64,000 nt of DNA, taken from the NCBI RefSeq assembly GCF_001570485.1, contig NZ_BCTA01000093.1:186001-250000 (forward strand), written 5' to 3'. The DNA comes from Mycolicibacterium novocastrense. GTDB taxonomy: Bacteria > Actinomycetota > Actinomycetes > Mycobacteriales > Mycobacteriaceae. The position numbers and the translations under genes are program-made. The notes below the pieces were generated by a model. It did not search any database. It was given only the letters and a program-made list of their open reading frames with translations, and had not been told where the DNA came from. Position 1 is the first letter of the stretch. Each line of letters opens with the position of its first letter. Shown here piece by piece: positions 36,129 through 45,415 of this stretch.

Positions 36129-37273
36129 GGCTGGGTCGCCGCCGGCACCGTCGCGGTCCGAATCGGCCGCACCGCAAGCGCACACAGGCCGACCGCGGCG
36201 ATCGCACCGAACGCGGTCCGTCCACCGGCCAGGTCGATGAGCGCACCGGCCGCCGGCGCGCCCAGGGCTTGACCGGCCGCGAGCGTGAAGAACGACAGCC
36301 CGACACCCGTGGAGGTGCTGTCGGGGTACAGCCGTGCGCCCCACAGCAACGCCAGTCCCGTCAACGCGATGTACGACCCGCCGAACAGCGTGGCGGCCAC
36401 GATCATCACGACAAGGCTGGACGGGGCGACCGCCAGCAGCGCCGTCGCGGAGGCCATCGTGACGGTCGCGGCCACCCAGGCCCACTGCAATCCGATCCGC
36501 TGCACCGCATCACCTGCGAGCGCCCCGGCGATACCCGCTGCGCCGATGACGAGCCACAGCAACAACGAGCGGGTGGCGCCGGCCCCGCCGACCGTGGTGA
36601 TCAGGTCGCGGCCGAACGTCCACACCGCGACGCTGCCGACGCCCGTCAGCAGGGATGCCAGCAACAAGCCGAAAGTGCCTGGGCGCCATAGGCGATCAAC
36701 CCGTTTCGCGGCGCGCCGCGTTGAGGCGGGGACGGCATGGAACACCCAGAGCGTCACCGCCGCCGACACCAGCGCGTACACCACCCACGCGGCGCGCCAG
36801 TGGCTCAACAACAGCAGCGCGATCGGTGCCGACAGCAGCACACCGATTCCCGTGCCGCCGTTGACCACGGTTTGGGCGCGGTCGGCCGTGCTCGGTGGCA
36901 CGTGCTGGGCGACGGCGGCGGCCAGTGGAGGTGAGACGATGCCGGTGCTACAGCCCGCGACCAGCACACCCACCGCGAGCACCCACGCCGAGGGCGCCAG
37001 CGCGATGAGGGAGATCCCCAGTGTGGCAACGACTCCGGCGGCAACCGCGACTCGTCGCGGGCCGATGCGGTCGGTCAGCAACAGGCTGGCGGTGATCGCC
37101 GCGCAGTAACCGATGTAGCTGCCGGCGCCGATCACGCCGGTGATGGTGGGGCTCAGACGAAAGGTTTCGCCGAACACCGGGCCGAACAGGCCGTAGGAGA
37201 ACCGCCCGAAGCCGTAGCAGCAGGCGATGAGTGCGGTACCCGCACCGACGAGAAAATAGACGGGTCGCCGCAC
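36125..37273 (-). CDS. Major facilitator superfamily transporter
   Basis: 382 residues with about 12 hydrophobic segments. The loop between helices 2 and 3 (DRIGPRRVAVAAGVVATLG) is the MFS signature, and a charged central loop (STRRAAKRVDRLWRPG) divides the two halves. It resembles YbfB/AraJ-type small-molecule exporters. The substrate cannot be inferred. Confidence 0.85.
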   Translation of the reverse strand: MRRPVYFLVGAGTALIACCYGFGRFSYGLFGPVFGETFRLSPTITGVIGAGSYIGYCAAITASLLLTDRIGPRRVAVAAGVVATLGISLIALAPSAWVLAVGVLVAGCSTGIVSPPLAAAVAQHVPPSTADRAQTVVNGGTGIGVLLSAPIALLLLSHWRAAWVVYALVSAAVTLWVFHAVPASTRRAAKRVDRLWRPGTFGLLLASLLTGVGSVAVWTFGRDLITTVGGAGATRSLLLWLVIGAAGIAGALAGDAVQRIGLQWAWVAATVTMASATALLAVAPSSLVVMIVAATLFGGSYIALTGLALLWGARLYPDSTSTGVGLSFFTLAAGQALGAPAAGALIDLAGGRTAFGAIAAVGLCALAVRPIRTATVPAATQP

Positions 37274-37290
37274 TGCTCAACCGTAGCGGG

Positions 37291-40200
37291 CTAGCGGAAG
37301 TCGCGAGATTTGGAGCCGATCGCCAAGGTGAGCTTGCCCATCCGCTCGGCGACGACGGTGACGGCGCCGGTGGCGTTCTGCACCTGACCGCGGATCAGCA
37401 GTGCCGGAGCCGTCTGCGCCAGCTTGCGGTACCGCGCCCACACCCCGCGCGAACAGATGACGTTGACCATTCCGGTCTCGTCCTCGAGGTTGAGGAAGGT
37501 CGCCCCCTGCGCGGTCGCCGGCCGCTGTCGGTGCGTCACCGCCCCGGCCACCAACACCCTCGAGCCGTCGGGCACGTCCAGTAGCTTGTCGGCCGGGATG
37601 ACACCGAGGTCGTCGAGATCTCCACGGAGGAACTGCGTCGGATAGCTGTCGGGAGACACACCGGTCGCCCACACGTCGGCGGCGGCCAGCTCGAGTTCGG
37701 TCATCCCCGGCAGTGAGGGAACGTGCGACGAGGCGCCCACACCCGGCAGTCGGTCGGGCCGTTGGCTGGCGGCCGCACCGGCCGCCCACAACCCTTCGCG
37801 CCGGGTGATGCCGAAGCAGCCCAGCGCTCCCGCGGTGGCCAGCGCCTCGGTCTGCGGCACCGACAGCTGCACCCGCTGCGTCAGATCCAACAGGGAATCG
37901 AACGCGCCGTTGGTCTTTCGCTCCTCGACGAGCTGCTCGGCCAGTTCGTCGCCGATGTGCCGGACCGCCCCCAGCCCCAACCGCACCTCGGTGCCCGCGT
38001 TCTCCAGGGTCGCGTGCGCCAGGCTGGCGTTGACGTCCGGCCCGTGCACGGTGACACCGTGCCGGCGGGCATCGGCCACCAGCGTCTGCGGGGAGTAGAA
38101 GCCCATCGGCTGGGCCCGCAGCAACGCGGCGCAGAACGCGGCGGGATGGTGCAATTTGAACCACGAGGAGTAGAACACCAGCGACGCGAAGCTCAGCGAA
38201 TGACTCTCGGGGAAACCGAAATTCGCGAAAGCCTCGAGCTTCTCGTAGATGCGGTCGGCGACTTCGCCGGTGATGCCGTGACGCTGGCGCATACCGTCGT
38301 AGAACCTGCTCCGCAGCCGGCGCATCCGTTCGGTCGACCGTTTGGATCCCATCGCGCGGCGCAGCTGGTCGGCTTCGGCGGCGGAGAAACCGGCGCAGTC
38401 CACCGCGAGCTGCATGAGCTGTTCCTGGAACAGCGGCACCCCCAGCGTCTTGTGCAACGCGGGCTCCATCGACGGGTGGTCGTAGGTGACGGGTTCTTCC
38501 CCGTTGCGTCGCTTGATGTAGGGATGCACCGACCCGCCCTGGATGGGGCCGGGCCGGATCAGCGCCACCTCGACGACCAGGTCGTAGAACACGCGGGGTT
38601 TGAGCCGCGGCAAGGTCGCCATCTGGGCGCGCGACTCCACCTGGAACACCCCGACGGAGTCCGCTTTCTGCAGCATCTCGTACACGGCGGGCTCGGACAG
38701 GTCCAGTTTCGCCAGGTCGACGTCGATGCCCTTGTGCTCGCGCACCAGGTCGATGCAGTAGTGCAGCGCCGAGAGCATGCCGAGGCCGAGCATGTCGAAC
38801 TTCACCAAACCGATTGCCGCGCAATCGTCTTTGTCCCACTGCAATACGCTGCGGTTCTCCATCCGGGCCCATTCGACCGGGCACACGTCGGCGATGGGCC
38901 GATCGCAGATGACCATGCCGCCGGAGTGGATGCCCATGTGCCGGGGCAGGTTGGAGATCTGCTTGGCCAGGTCGACAACCTGCTCGGGAATGTCCTCGGT
39001 GTGTGGCGCGTCGGCGAGGTTGCCCCACTGACCGAGTTGTTTGCTCCAGGCGTCTTGCTGGCCTTGTGAGAAGCCGAGCGCGCGGGCCATATCGCGCACC
39101 GCGCTGCGGCCGCGGTAGGTGATGACGTTGGCGACCTGCGCGGCGTAGTCGCGGCCGTAGCGGTCGTAGACGTACTGAATGGCCTTCTCCCGCAGGTCCG
39201 ATTCGATGTCGATGTCGATGTCGGGTGGGCCGTCGCGCGCCGGGGACAGAAACCGTTCGAACAGCAACTCGTTGGCGACCGGGTCGACGTTGGTGACACC
39301 GAGCGCGTAGCAGACCGCCGAATTGGCCGCCGATCCCCTGCCCTGGGCCAGGATGCCGTTCTCCTTACAGAAGCGGGTGATGTCGTGGACCACCAGGAAG
39401 TACCCGGGGAAGGTCAGCTGTTCAATGACTTTCAGCTCATGTTCGATCTGAGCGTATGCCCGCGGTGCCCGCTGCGGTGGGCCGTACCTGTTTCGGGCCC
39501 CCGCCATGACCAGGTGGCGCAGCCAACTGTCCTCGGTGTGGCCCTCGGGGACGTCGAACGGCGGCAACTGGGGTGCGATCAGGGCGAGCCCGAATGCGCA
39601 CTGCTCACCGAGCTCGGCCGCGGCGGTCACGACCTCGGGTCGGTCGGCGAACAGTCGCGCCATCTCCGCACCCGACCGCAGATGTGAACCACCCAGCGGC
39701 GCAAGGTAACCGGCGGCCTCGTCCATCGAGTGGCGGGCGCGGATCGCCCCCATCGCCATGGCCAGCCGACCCCGCGAGGGTTCGGCGAAATGGGCGGCGG
39801 TGGTCGCGACCACGCTCAGACCGAACCGGGGCGCCAGCTCAGCAAGGATGGCGTTGCGTTCGTCGTCGCAGGGGTGCCCGTGGTGAGTGAGTTCGACGCT
39901 GACCCGGTCGCGGCCGAAGCGGTCGACCAGGTCGGCGAGCGCACAGCTCGCCGCCTCGGGGCCTTTGGAAAGCGCCTGCCGGACATGGCCTTTGCGGCAA
40001 CCGGTGAGGATGTGCCAGTGTCCGCCCGCGGCCTCGGTCAACGCGTCGTAGTCGTAGTGCAGCTTGCCCTTCTCGCCGCCGGCGAGGTGCGCCTTGGCGA
40101 GTTCGCGCGACAGCCGCCGGTAGCCCTCGGGGCCGCGCGCAAGCACCAGTAGGTGCGGGCCGGGCGGGTCGGGGTCTTCGGTCCGGTTGCCCCCGCCCAG

Positions 40201-40584
40201 CGACAGTTCGGCGCCGAACACCGTCGACATGTCCAGTTCCTTGGCGGCCTCGGCGAAGCGCACCACCCCGTAGAGGCCGTCGTGGTCGGTCAGCGCGATC
40301 GCCCGCAGGTCGAGGCGGGCCGCCTCCTCGACCAGTTCCTCCGGTGTGCTGGCGCCGTCGAGGAAGCTGTACGCCGAATGCGCGTGCAGTTCGGCGTACG
40401 GGACCGAGGACCTGGGCCGCTGGAGGTCGAGCGGTTGGTACTCGCCGCGCTTGCTCGACCAGGCGGGGCTGTCGCCGCCGTCGCCGATCTGCTCGTCGAT
40501 GGGCCAAGCGCCGGCGCGGCGCGGTTTCCCGTTGAGCACGCGCTCCATTTCCACCCAGCTCGGCGGCCCGGTATGCCAGCCCAT
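37291..40584 (-). CDS. dnaE2: Error-prone DNA polymerase DnaE2
   Basis: 1097-residue C-family polymerase alpha. The PHP domain starts near residue 65 (AELHAHSAYSFLDGAS). The polymerase core contains the catalytic aspartates in PPDIDIDIESD near 450, helix-hairpin-helix motifs near 830, and a C-terminal OB-fold near 970-1060 (VLVAGAVTHRQRP...TFLNLEDETGMVNV). DnaE2 with ImuA' and ImuB carries out DNA-damage-induced mutagenesis and lesion bypass in mycobacteria. A LexA box lies 13 bases upstream of the start. It matches Rv3370c. Confidence 0.95.
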   Translation of the reverse strand: MGWHTGPPSWVEMERVLNGKPRRAGAWPIDEQIGDGGDSPAWSSKRGEYQPLDLQRPRSSVPYAELHAHSAYSFLDGASTPEELVEEAARLDLRAIALTDHDGLYGVVRFAEAAKELDMSTVFGAELSLGGGNRTEDPDPPGPHLLVLARGPEGYRRLSRELAKAHLAGGEKGKLHYDYDALTEAAGGHWHILTGCRKGHVRQALSKGPEAASCALADLVDRFGRDRVSVELTHHGHPCDDERNAILAELAPRFGLSVVATTAAHFAEPSRGRLAMAMGAIRARHSMDEAAGYLAPLGGSHLRSGAEMARLFADRPEVVTAAAELGEQCAFGLALIAPQLPPFDVPEGHTEDSWLRHLVMAGARNRYGPPQRAPRAYAQIEHELKVIEQLTFPGYFLVVHDITRFCKENGILAQGRGSAANSAVCYALGVTNVDPVANELLFERFLSPARDGPPDIDIDIESDLREKAIQYVYDRYGRDYAAQVANVITYRGRSAVRDMARALGFSQGQQDAWSKQLGQWGNLADAPHTEDIPEQVVDLAKQISNLPRHMGIHSGGMVICDRPIADVCPVEWARMENRSVLQWDKDDCAAIGLVKFDMLGLGMLSALHYCIDLVREHKGIDVDLAKLDLSEPAVYEMLQKADSVGVFQVESRAQMATLPRLKPRVFYDLVVEVALIRPGPIQGGSVHPYIKRRNGEEPVTYDHPSMEPALHKTLGVPLFQEQLMQLAVDCAGFSAAEADQLRRAMGSKRSTERMRRLRSRFYDGMRQRHGITGEVADRIYEKLEAFANFGFPESHSLSFASLVFYSSWFKLHHPAAFCAALLRAQPMGFYSPQTLVADARRHGVTVHGPDVNASLAHATLENAGTEVRLGLGAVRHIGDELAEQLVEERKTNGAFDSLLDLTQRVQLSVPQTEALATAGALGCFGITRREGLWAAGAAASQRPDRLPGVGASSHVPSLPGMTELELAAADVWATGVSPDSYPTQFLRGDLDDLGVIPADKLLDVPDGSRVLVAGAVTHRQRPATAQGATFLNLEDETGMVNVICSRGVWARYRKLAQTAPALLIRGQVQNATGAVTVVAERMGKLTLAIGSKSRDFR

Positions 40585-40596
40585 GCCTGCAGTCTA

Positions 40597-40612
40597 TCGA
40601 ATATGTGTTCGA
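40597..40612 (-). promoter_or_regulatory. LexA (SOS) box of dnaE2
   Basis: TCGAATATGTGTTCGA read on the plus strand matches the mycobacterial SOS box TCGAAC-N4-GTTCGA at 11 of 12 fixed bases and is palindromic in the outer 5 bases each side. It lies 13 bases from the dnaE2 start and about 128 bases from the divergent DUF222/HNH gene, so it may serve both. Confidence 0.85.
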
Positions 40613-40739
40613 TAGCCAGATTGGCGGTGTTAGGCGACAAAATTCCTGGTTATCCCCAAGGCGAGGTTCATCCACAGCCGGTGCGACGGAGTGCGCCAGC
40701 GGCCGATACGCGTCTGTCCGCGGTACTAAATTCGCTTGT

Positions 40740-42224
40740 ATGTTCGATCAGTTGGTACAGGCGGCCGACGGGGCGCGCGGCGCTGGGGCGGCCGGCGCGT
40801 GGGCGCGCATCGAGAACGCCGCCTGCGCGCGACGGCTCTCGGCGGCGGCCGATGTCTTGGATCGGATGTACGCCGCCGACGGTTCGGCCGAGCGCGACCA
40901 ATGGATCCTCGACAACTACGCCGCGGTCGCCGCCGAGATCGCCCCCGCCCAGCAGGTGTCGCTGGGAATCGCGGCGTCCCAGTTGGAGATCGCGATCGCC
41001 CTGCGCGACCGGTTACCTCGAACGAACGCGGTGTTCCTGACCGGTGCAATCACCTACCGCACTGTCGCTGCCATCGTGTTCCGCACCCACCTGATCCAGG
41101 ATGGCGACGCGCTGGCCGGCGTCGATTCCGCTATCGCCGCGCACGTCCAGGGATGGACCGCGCTGTCATTGAACAAGTTGCACAGCGCGATCGACTACTG
41201 GGTCGACCGCTTCGACCCCGCTGCTGTGCGCCGCGCCGAGAACAGTTCGCGCAGCCGCTATATCGAGATCAAGGACAGCGGAGACGGCTCCGGTGTCGCC
41301 CATATCGAAGCTACGGTGTTCGCCCACCACGGCGAGTTCATCGACCAAAGACTTGACGCCTTGGCCGCCACGGTGTGCGAAAACGACCCTCGCACCCACG
41401 AGCAGCGTCGGGCGGACGCCGCCGCTGCCGCGTTCGACGGCGCCCAGTCACTGCCGTGCGAGTGCGGATCAGACGAGTGCCCCGCCGCGGGCATCCCCGC
41501 CGACGATGTGATGGTGCACGTAGTGGCCAGCGAGGACACGCTCGACGATGCAACCCCCGCCGAATTGGACGGCGACAAGCCCGTTGAGCCGATCGAGGCC
41601 GGCGATTCCACGCTCGGTGGCCCGGCCGCGGCGGGGCCGGGCTATGTGATCGGTCGCGGAGTGGTGCCGGCACCGATCGTGGCCGCCAAGCTCGCCGTCG
41701 CCAAGCGTCGACCCGTGAGGCATCCCGGGGACGCGCCTCCGGAGAAGCGGCGTACTCCCTCGGCGGCGCTGGCGTGGTTCATTCGCTGCCGCGATCTGTC
41801 GTGCCGCTTCCCGAATTGCGACAAGCCCGCCACTCAGTGCGACCTCGACCACACGGTCCCCTACCCACGAGGCGCCACGCAGGCATCAAACCTCAAGTGT
41901 CTGTGTCGAACTCACCATCTCTGCAAGACGTTTCTTGGTTGGCGTGATCGACAACATCCGGACGGCACCGTGGATTGGCTCTCACCGACCGGGCAGAAGT
42001 ACACGACCCATCCGGGTAGCAGGCTGCTGTTCCCGTCGCTGTGCCGACCGACAGCGCCCGCGGTCATCGATCCGAGCGTCGATCTTCTCGATGACGCGGT
42101 TCGATGCTTGAAGATGCCGCGGCGCAGGCGAACCCGCGAACAGAACCGCGCGGCGGCCATCGAAGCCGAGCGTCAACGCAACCAGCCCTACGCCGACGAG
42201 CGCAATAAGCCACCGCCCTTCTAA
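40740..42224 (+). CDS. 13E12-repeat family DUF222 / HNH endonuclease-like protein
   Basis: 494 residues: DUF222 at about 30-330 and a C-terminal HNH domain with zinc ligands and catalytic residues (CRDLSCRFPNCDKPATQCDLDHTVPYPRGA, then NLKCLCRTHHLCKT) at about 350-410. These proteins are multicopy in mycobacteria (REP13E12) and are among genes induced by DNA damage. The ATG at 40740 is preferred because family members begin MF(D/E). A degenerate SOS half-site (GTTCGA at 40742-40747) overlaps the start codon. Whether it cuts DNA is unproven. It ends in a 4-base convergent overlap with the cyclase gene. Confidence 0.88.
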   Translation: MFDQLVQAADGARGAGAAGAWARIENAACARRLSAAADVLDRMYAADGSAERDQWILDNYAAVAAEIAPAQQVSLGIAASQLEIAIALRDRLPRTNAVFLTGAITYRTVAAIVFRTHLIQDGDALAGVDSAIAAHVQGWTALSLNKLHSAIDYWVDRFDPAAVRRAENSSRSRYIEIKDSGDGSGVAHIEATVFAHHGEFIDQRLDALAATVCENDPRTHEQRRADAAAAAFDGAQSLPCECGSDECPAAGIPADDVMVHVVASEDTLDDATPAELDGDKPVEPIEAGDSTLGGPAAAGPGYVIGRGVVPAPIVAAKLAVAKRRPVRHPGDAPPEKRRTPSAALAWFIRCRDLSCRFPNCDKPATQCDLDHTVPYPRGATQASNLKCLCRTHHLCKTFLGWRDRQHPDGTVDWLSPTGQKYTTHPGSRLLFPSLCRPTAPAVIDPSVDLLDDAVRCLKMPRRRRTREQNRAAAIEAERQRNQPYADERNKPPPF

Positions 42225-43537
42225 TCGGTGACGGCGAGCAGGCGCCAATCGCCTGGCACACCCTTCAATTGGTGTGTCCCACGGTCCGCGAACTCGAGCC
42301 CTGAGCCAATCACCAGGTCGCGCAGAGTACTTGACACCAGCACGTCGTTGGGCCCGGCCAGGGCGGCGACGCGTGCACCGATATGCACGGCAATCCCGCC
42401 GATGTCATTACCACGCATCTCGCACTCGCCGGTGTGCAAGCCCGCGCGCACTTCGACGTCAAGTGCCTGCACGGCGTCGCGGATCGCCATGGCGCAGCGG
42501 ATCGCTCGCTGCGGACCGTCGAACATCGCGACAAATCCATCGCCTGTGGTGTTCACCTCGCGACCGCGAAAACGCGCCAACTGCGCACGGATGACGGCAT
42601 CGTGCGCATCAAGCAGGGCGCGCCAGTCGCGGTCACCCATCTCCGAGGCGCGGCGCGTCGAGTCCACGATGTCGGTGAACAACACCGTCGCCAGCACGCG
42701 ATCGTCCACCATCTCGGGCTGATGTCCGGTGAGGAACTGCGCAATCTCCTCGAAGGAATCTCGCCAGGGTTCGACGATGTGCAGTAGATTGCGTCCGGGT
42801 AGCTCGGCATACTTGGCACCTGGAATGCAATCCGCGATGTACTTGCCCCAATCCCGCGGTATGACAGCGTCATCCAGGTGTTGGATGACGAGGGTGGGTA
42901 CCCGGATCGCCGGTAGCAGTGCACGCACGTCCATTTCGGACATGAACCGCATCATCGAGGCGGCGGTGCTTGGGCTGGCCGACAGGCGTTCCACGCGAGC
43001 CCAGCTTGCCCGGACCTCTTCGTTCCACGGCATGTCCGGGTTCAAGAAGTGCTGCGACTCTCCGGTGCCCCACTTGCCGACCATTGCGGCTAGGACCTCC
43101 TCGGGAGTGGGTCCACCAACGCGCGCAGCGTTCGGATCGGCATAGCCCTCCAGCACGACCAGCCCGATTGTGCGTGAAGGATGCGTTGCCGCGAAAAGCG
43201 CTCCCGCCGCGAACGCGCCGACACCGGCGATCAGGATGGCTTCGCTACTGCCCAGTTCGTCGAGAACCGCGCTGATGCTGTCGACCCATGTTTCCAAGGT
43301 CGCCGGCGCATCTCCCGGGACCGGATCAGAGGCCCCCATGCCTGGCTGATCAAAGAAGATCAGCCGACCGAGCGATGTCATCGCCTCCACCCATCCGCGT
43401 GTGGCCGGAAGCTCTGGAGCGAGTTCGCAGTTTGAGAACCAGTTCGGGACCACAACGATGTCGCGCTCACCCTCGGGCGACGCGCGATAGGCGACCCGCA
43501 AGTCACCGTTCAATGCATAACGCGTCTCCGCGAACAT
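42221..43537 (-). CDS. Alpha/beta-hydrolase fused to class III adenylate cyclase (Rv1900c-like)
   Basis: 438 residues. The N-terminal alpha/beta-hydrolase domain is at about 1-265 and the class III cyclase domain at about 275-435 (metal Asp in VLFTDIVDSTRRA, second Asp in NTTGDGFVAMFDG). The nucleophile elbow that should read GxSxG is GVGAF near residue 105, so the catalytic Ser is missing and the hydrolase part probably binds a ligand instead of cutting it. At the transition-state position the cyclase has AVHIGARV, with His where Asn is usual. The layout matches LipJ/Rv1900c. It lies 11 bases after the universal stress protein's stop, so it could be... read on the same strand upstream of that gene. 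Confidence 0.88.
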   Translation of the reverse strand: MFAETRYALNGDLRVAYRASPEGERDIVVVPNWFSNCELAPELPATRGWVEAMTSLGRLIFFDQPGMGASDPVPGDAPATLETWVDSISAVLDELGSSEAILIAGVGAFAAGALFAATHPSRTIGLVVLEGYADPNAARVGGPTPEEVLAAMVGKWGTGESQHFLNPDMPWNEEVRASWARVERLSASPSTAASMMRFMSEMDVRALLPAIRVPTLVIQHLDDAVIPRDWGKYIADCIPGAKYAELPGRNLLHIVEPWRDSFEEIAQFLTGHQPEMVDDRVLATVLFTDIVDSTRRASEMGDRDWRALLDAHDAVIRAQLARFRGREVNTTGDGFVAMFDGPQRAIRCAMAIRDAVQALDVEVRAGLHTGECEMRGNDIGGIAVHIGARVAALAGPNDVLVSSTLRDLVIGSGLEFADRGTHQLKGVPGDWRLLAVTD

Positions 43538-43548
43538 CGCCCGAAGGT

Positions 43549-44433
43549 TTAGGGCAAGTCGTCGGGACCGAGTTGTTCGCGCGGCACCACCACCATCGGC
43601 ACGTCGAGCACCCGCAGCATCTTGGCGGCCTTAGACCCGAGGAACAATCGCCGCGGCACGCTGAGCCGACTCGACCCGACCATGATCAGGTCTCCGTCGC
43701 GCCACTCCAACTTGCCCACCGCCTCCTCGATCGTCGCACCCTCGACAATCATCGACGTCACCGGAAAGTCATCCGGCAGCTCTGATTTCGCCAACTCGAG
43801 TACATGATGCGCATGGGCGAGGGCACGCTCCCGCACGGCATCGCCGTCGCCGCGGAGCACACCGAAGGTCGGGTCCAGTGCCACCAGCGACACCAATCGC
43901 AGCGGCGATCCCGCTGCCCGGCTGAAGCGAACAGCTATGTCCAACAACACATCTGCGCCTTCACGCTCACCGATCGCACACGTCGTCTCCCGAACACGGT
44001 CGACGGGTGAATTCCTGGTGCCCCGAGGCGCGACGGCTACCGGCAACGGCGCCGAGTGCAACAGCCCGTTGACCGTCGATCCCAGTGAGTAACTGCCGAC
44101 CAGGCCGCCCGATCCGCCGACGACGATCATGTCGGCCTCCACGCGCGCCGCTTCCTGGATCAGCCCGTCAGCGGGCGAGTCGTCGATGCGGACGTGGCTG
44201 CGCAGCACGATCTCGTCCGGCACCGACGCGCGGGCCTCCTCCAACCACTGCTCGGCCTGCGCCACGAGATGCTTCTCGAAATCCCCGACCGGCTTGATGG
44301 ACGGCACCACCCGGTCCGGCGGCAGCACCATGCAGAGATCGAGCTCGGCGCCCAGCGTGCGCGCAAGCCGCACACCGAGCGCCAGCGCATCTGCGCCGCC
44401 GGGAGTGGCCAGATATCCAACGACGAGCCTCAT
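43549..44433 (-). CDS. Universal stress protein, tandem USP domains
   Basis: 294 residues with two USP domains, about 1-145 and 150-290. ATP-binding loops are visible as VGGSGGLVGSYSLGSTVNGLL in domain 1 and VGSSRLSVPRRLFLGSKAAKML in domain 2. Mycobacteria carry many such ATP-binding tandem USPs, several in the dormancy regulon, but no DosR-type box was seen upstream. Same strand as the hydrolase-cyclase gene, whose start is 11 bases before this gene's stop. Confidence 0.9.
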   Translation of the reverse strand: MRLVVGYLATPGGADALALGVRLARTLGAELDLCMVLPPDRVVPSIKPVGDFEKHLVAQAEQWLEEARASVPDEIVLRSHVRIDDSPADGLIQEAARVEADMIVVGGSGGLVGSYSLGSTVNGLLHSAPLPVAVAPRGTRNSPVDRVRETTCAIGEREGADVLLDIAVRFSRAAGSPLRLVSLVALDPTFGVLRGDGDAVRERALAHAHHVLELAKSELPDDFPVTSMIVEGATIEEAVGKLEWRDGDLIMVGSSRLSVPRRLFLGSKAAKMLRVLDVPMVVVPREQLGPDDLP

Positions 44434-44490
44434 GGTCGATCATCCTTTCAACCTGAAGCGATCAACGCCCGTGGATCGACCAAATGCGCG

Positions 44491-45360
44491 TCAGTCGCGA
44501 TACTCGGCGGCACCATCCTCGAGGACGAGCCGTGAGTTCGACCCGTCGGGTTCGGCCGCTTCCGTACGGAACACCGCGCGGCCCGCCTCGGTCCGCCAGA
44601 TCGAGGTGGTCAGTGTCTCCCCCGGGAACACCGGCGAGGTGAACCTGGCGTCGATCGCGCTGACCTTCGTCGCGTCACCGCCACCGAGTTCGGCCACCAG
44701 CGCGCGACCCGCCACGCCATAGCTGCACAGACCGTGCAGGATCGGCTTCGGGAAGCCGGCCAGCTCCCGCGCGAACCACGGATCGCTGTGCAGCGGGTTC
44801 CGATCGCCCGACAGCCGGTAGATCAACGCCTGATCTTCGCGCGTGGGCAAGGCAATTCGCGCGTCGGGCTCGCGGTCGGGGATCTCCGGAGCGGCAGGGC
44901 GCTGCCCCGGTTGCCCGCCGAATCCGCCCTCACCGCGGATGACCGCGGTGGTGAAGGTCTCGGCGACGACCTTCGATGTGTCGGGGTCGGTGCCCGTCGC
45001 CTTGAGCATGATGATCGCGTTCTTGCCCTCACCCTTGTCCTGGATGTCGGCGACCTCGGCCACGACGCTGAGCTTGCCCGCTGGTTTGAGCGGCTCATAC
45101 AGCCGGATCCCCTGCGACCCGTGCAGCAGCATCGCGAAGTTGAACGAGCCGATCAGGCCGGCCGCCGCGAACGGCAGGCAGGCGATCACCGCGTAGGTCG
45201 GCAGCACCTGCTGCTCGATACCGTGACTGTTCTCGGTGGTGAACGCCAGGTCAGCGGTGCCCGCGCCGACGCCCAGCGCGTACAGCAGCGTGTCGCGGTC
45301 GGTCCATTCGAACAGCTGTGGGTCGGTTTTGGCGCCGATGGCGTTGGGGTCGAGAGGCAT
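44491..45360 (-). CDS. htdY: MaoC/HtdY-type (R)-specific 3-hydroxyacyl dehydratase
   Basis: 289 residues forming a double hot-dog fold. The C-terminal domain has the hydratase-2 catalytic segment YRLSGDRNPLHSDPWFA...PKPILHGLC with the Asp and His. The N-terminal domain is a degenerate copy. It catalyses reversible hydration of trans-2-enoyl-CoA or thioesters. The start at 45360 gives MPLDPNAIG, matching the 290-residue Rv3389c. It is divergent from acrA1, so the two lipid genes share 55 bases of promoter DNA. Confidence 0.9.
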   Translation of the reverse strand: MPLDPNAIGAKTDPQLFEWTDRDTLLYALGVGAGTADLAFTTENSHGIEQQVLPTYAVIACLPFAAAGLIGSFNFAMLLHGSQGIRLYEPLKPAGKLSVVAEVADIQDKGEGKNAIIMLKATGTDPDTSKVVAETFTTAVIRGEGGFGGQPGQRPAAPEIPDREPDARIALPTREDQALIYRLSGDRNPLHSDPWFARELAGFPKPILHGLCSYGVAGRALVAELGGGDATKVSAIDARFTSPVFPGETLTTSIWRTEAGRAVFRTEAAEPDGSNSRLVLEDGAAEYRD

Positions 45361-45415
45361 ACCCCGCACGATATCCGCATTGACGTCTTGCCCGCGGGGG
45401 TCCACGATTGCTCGC

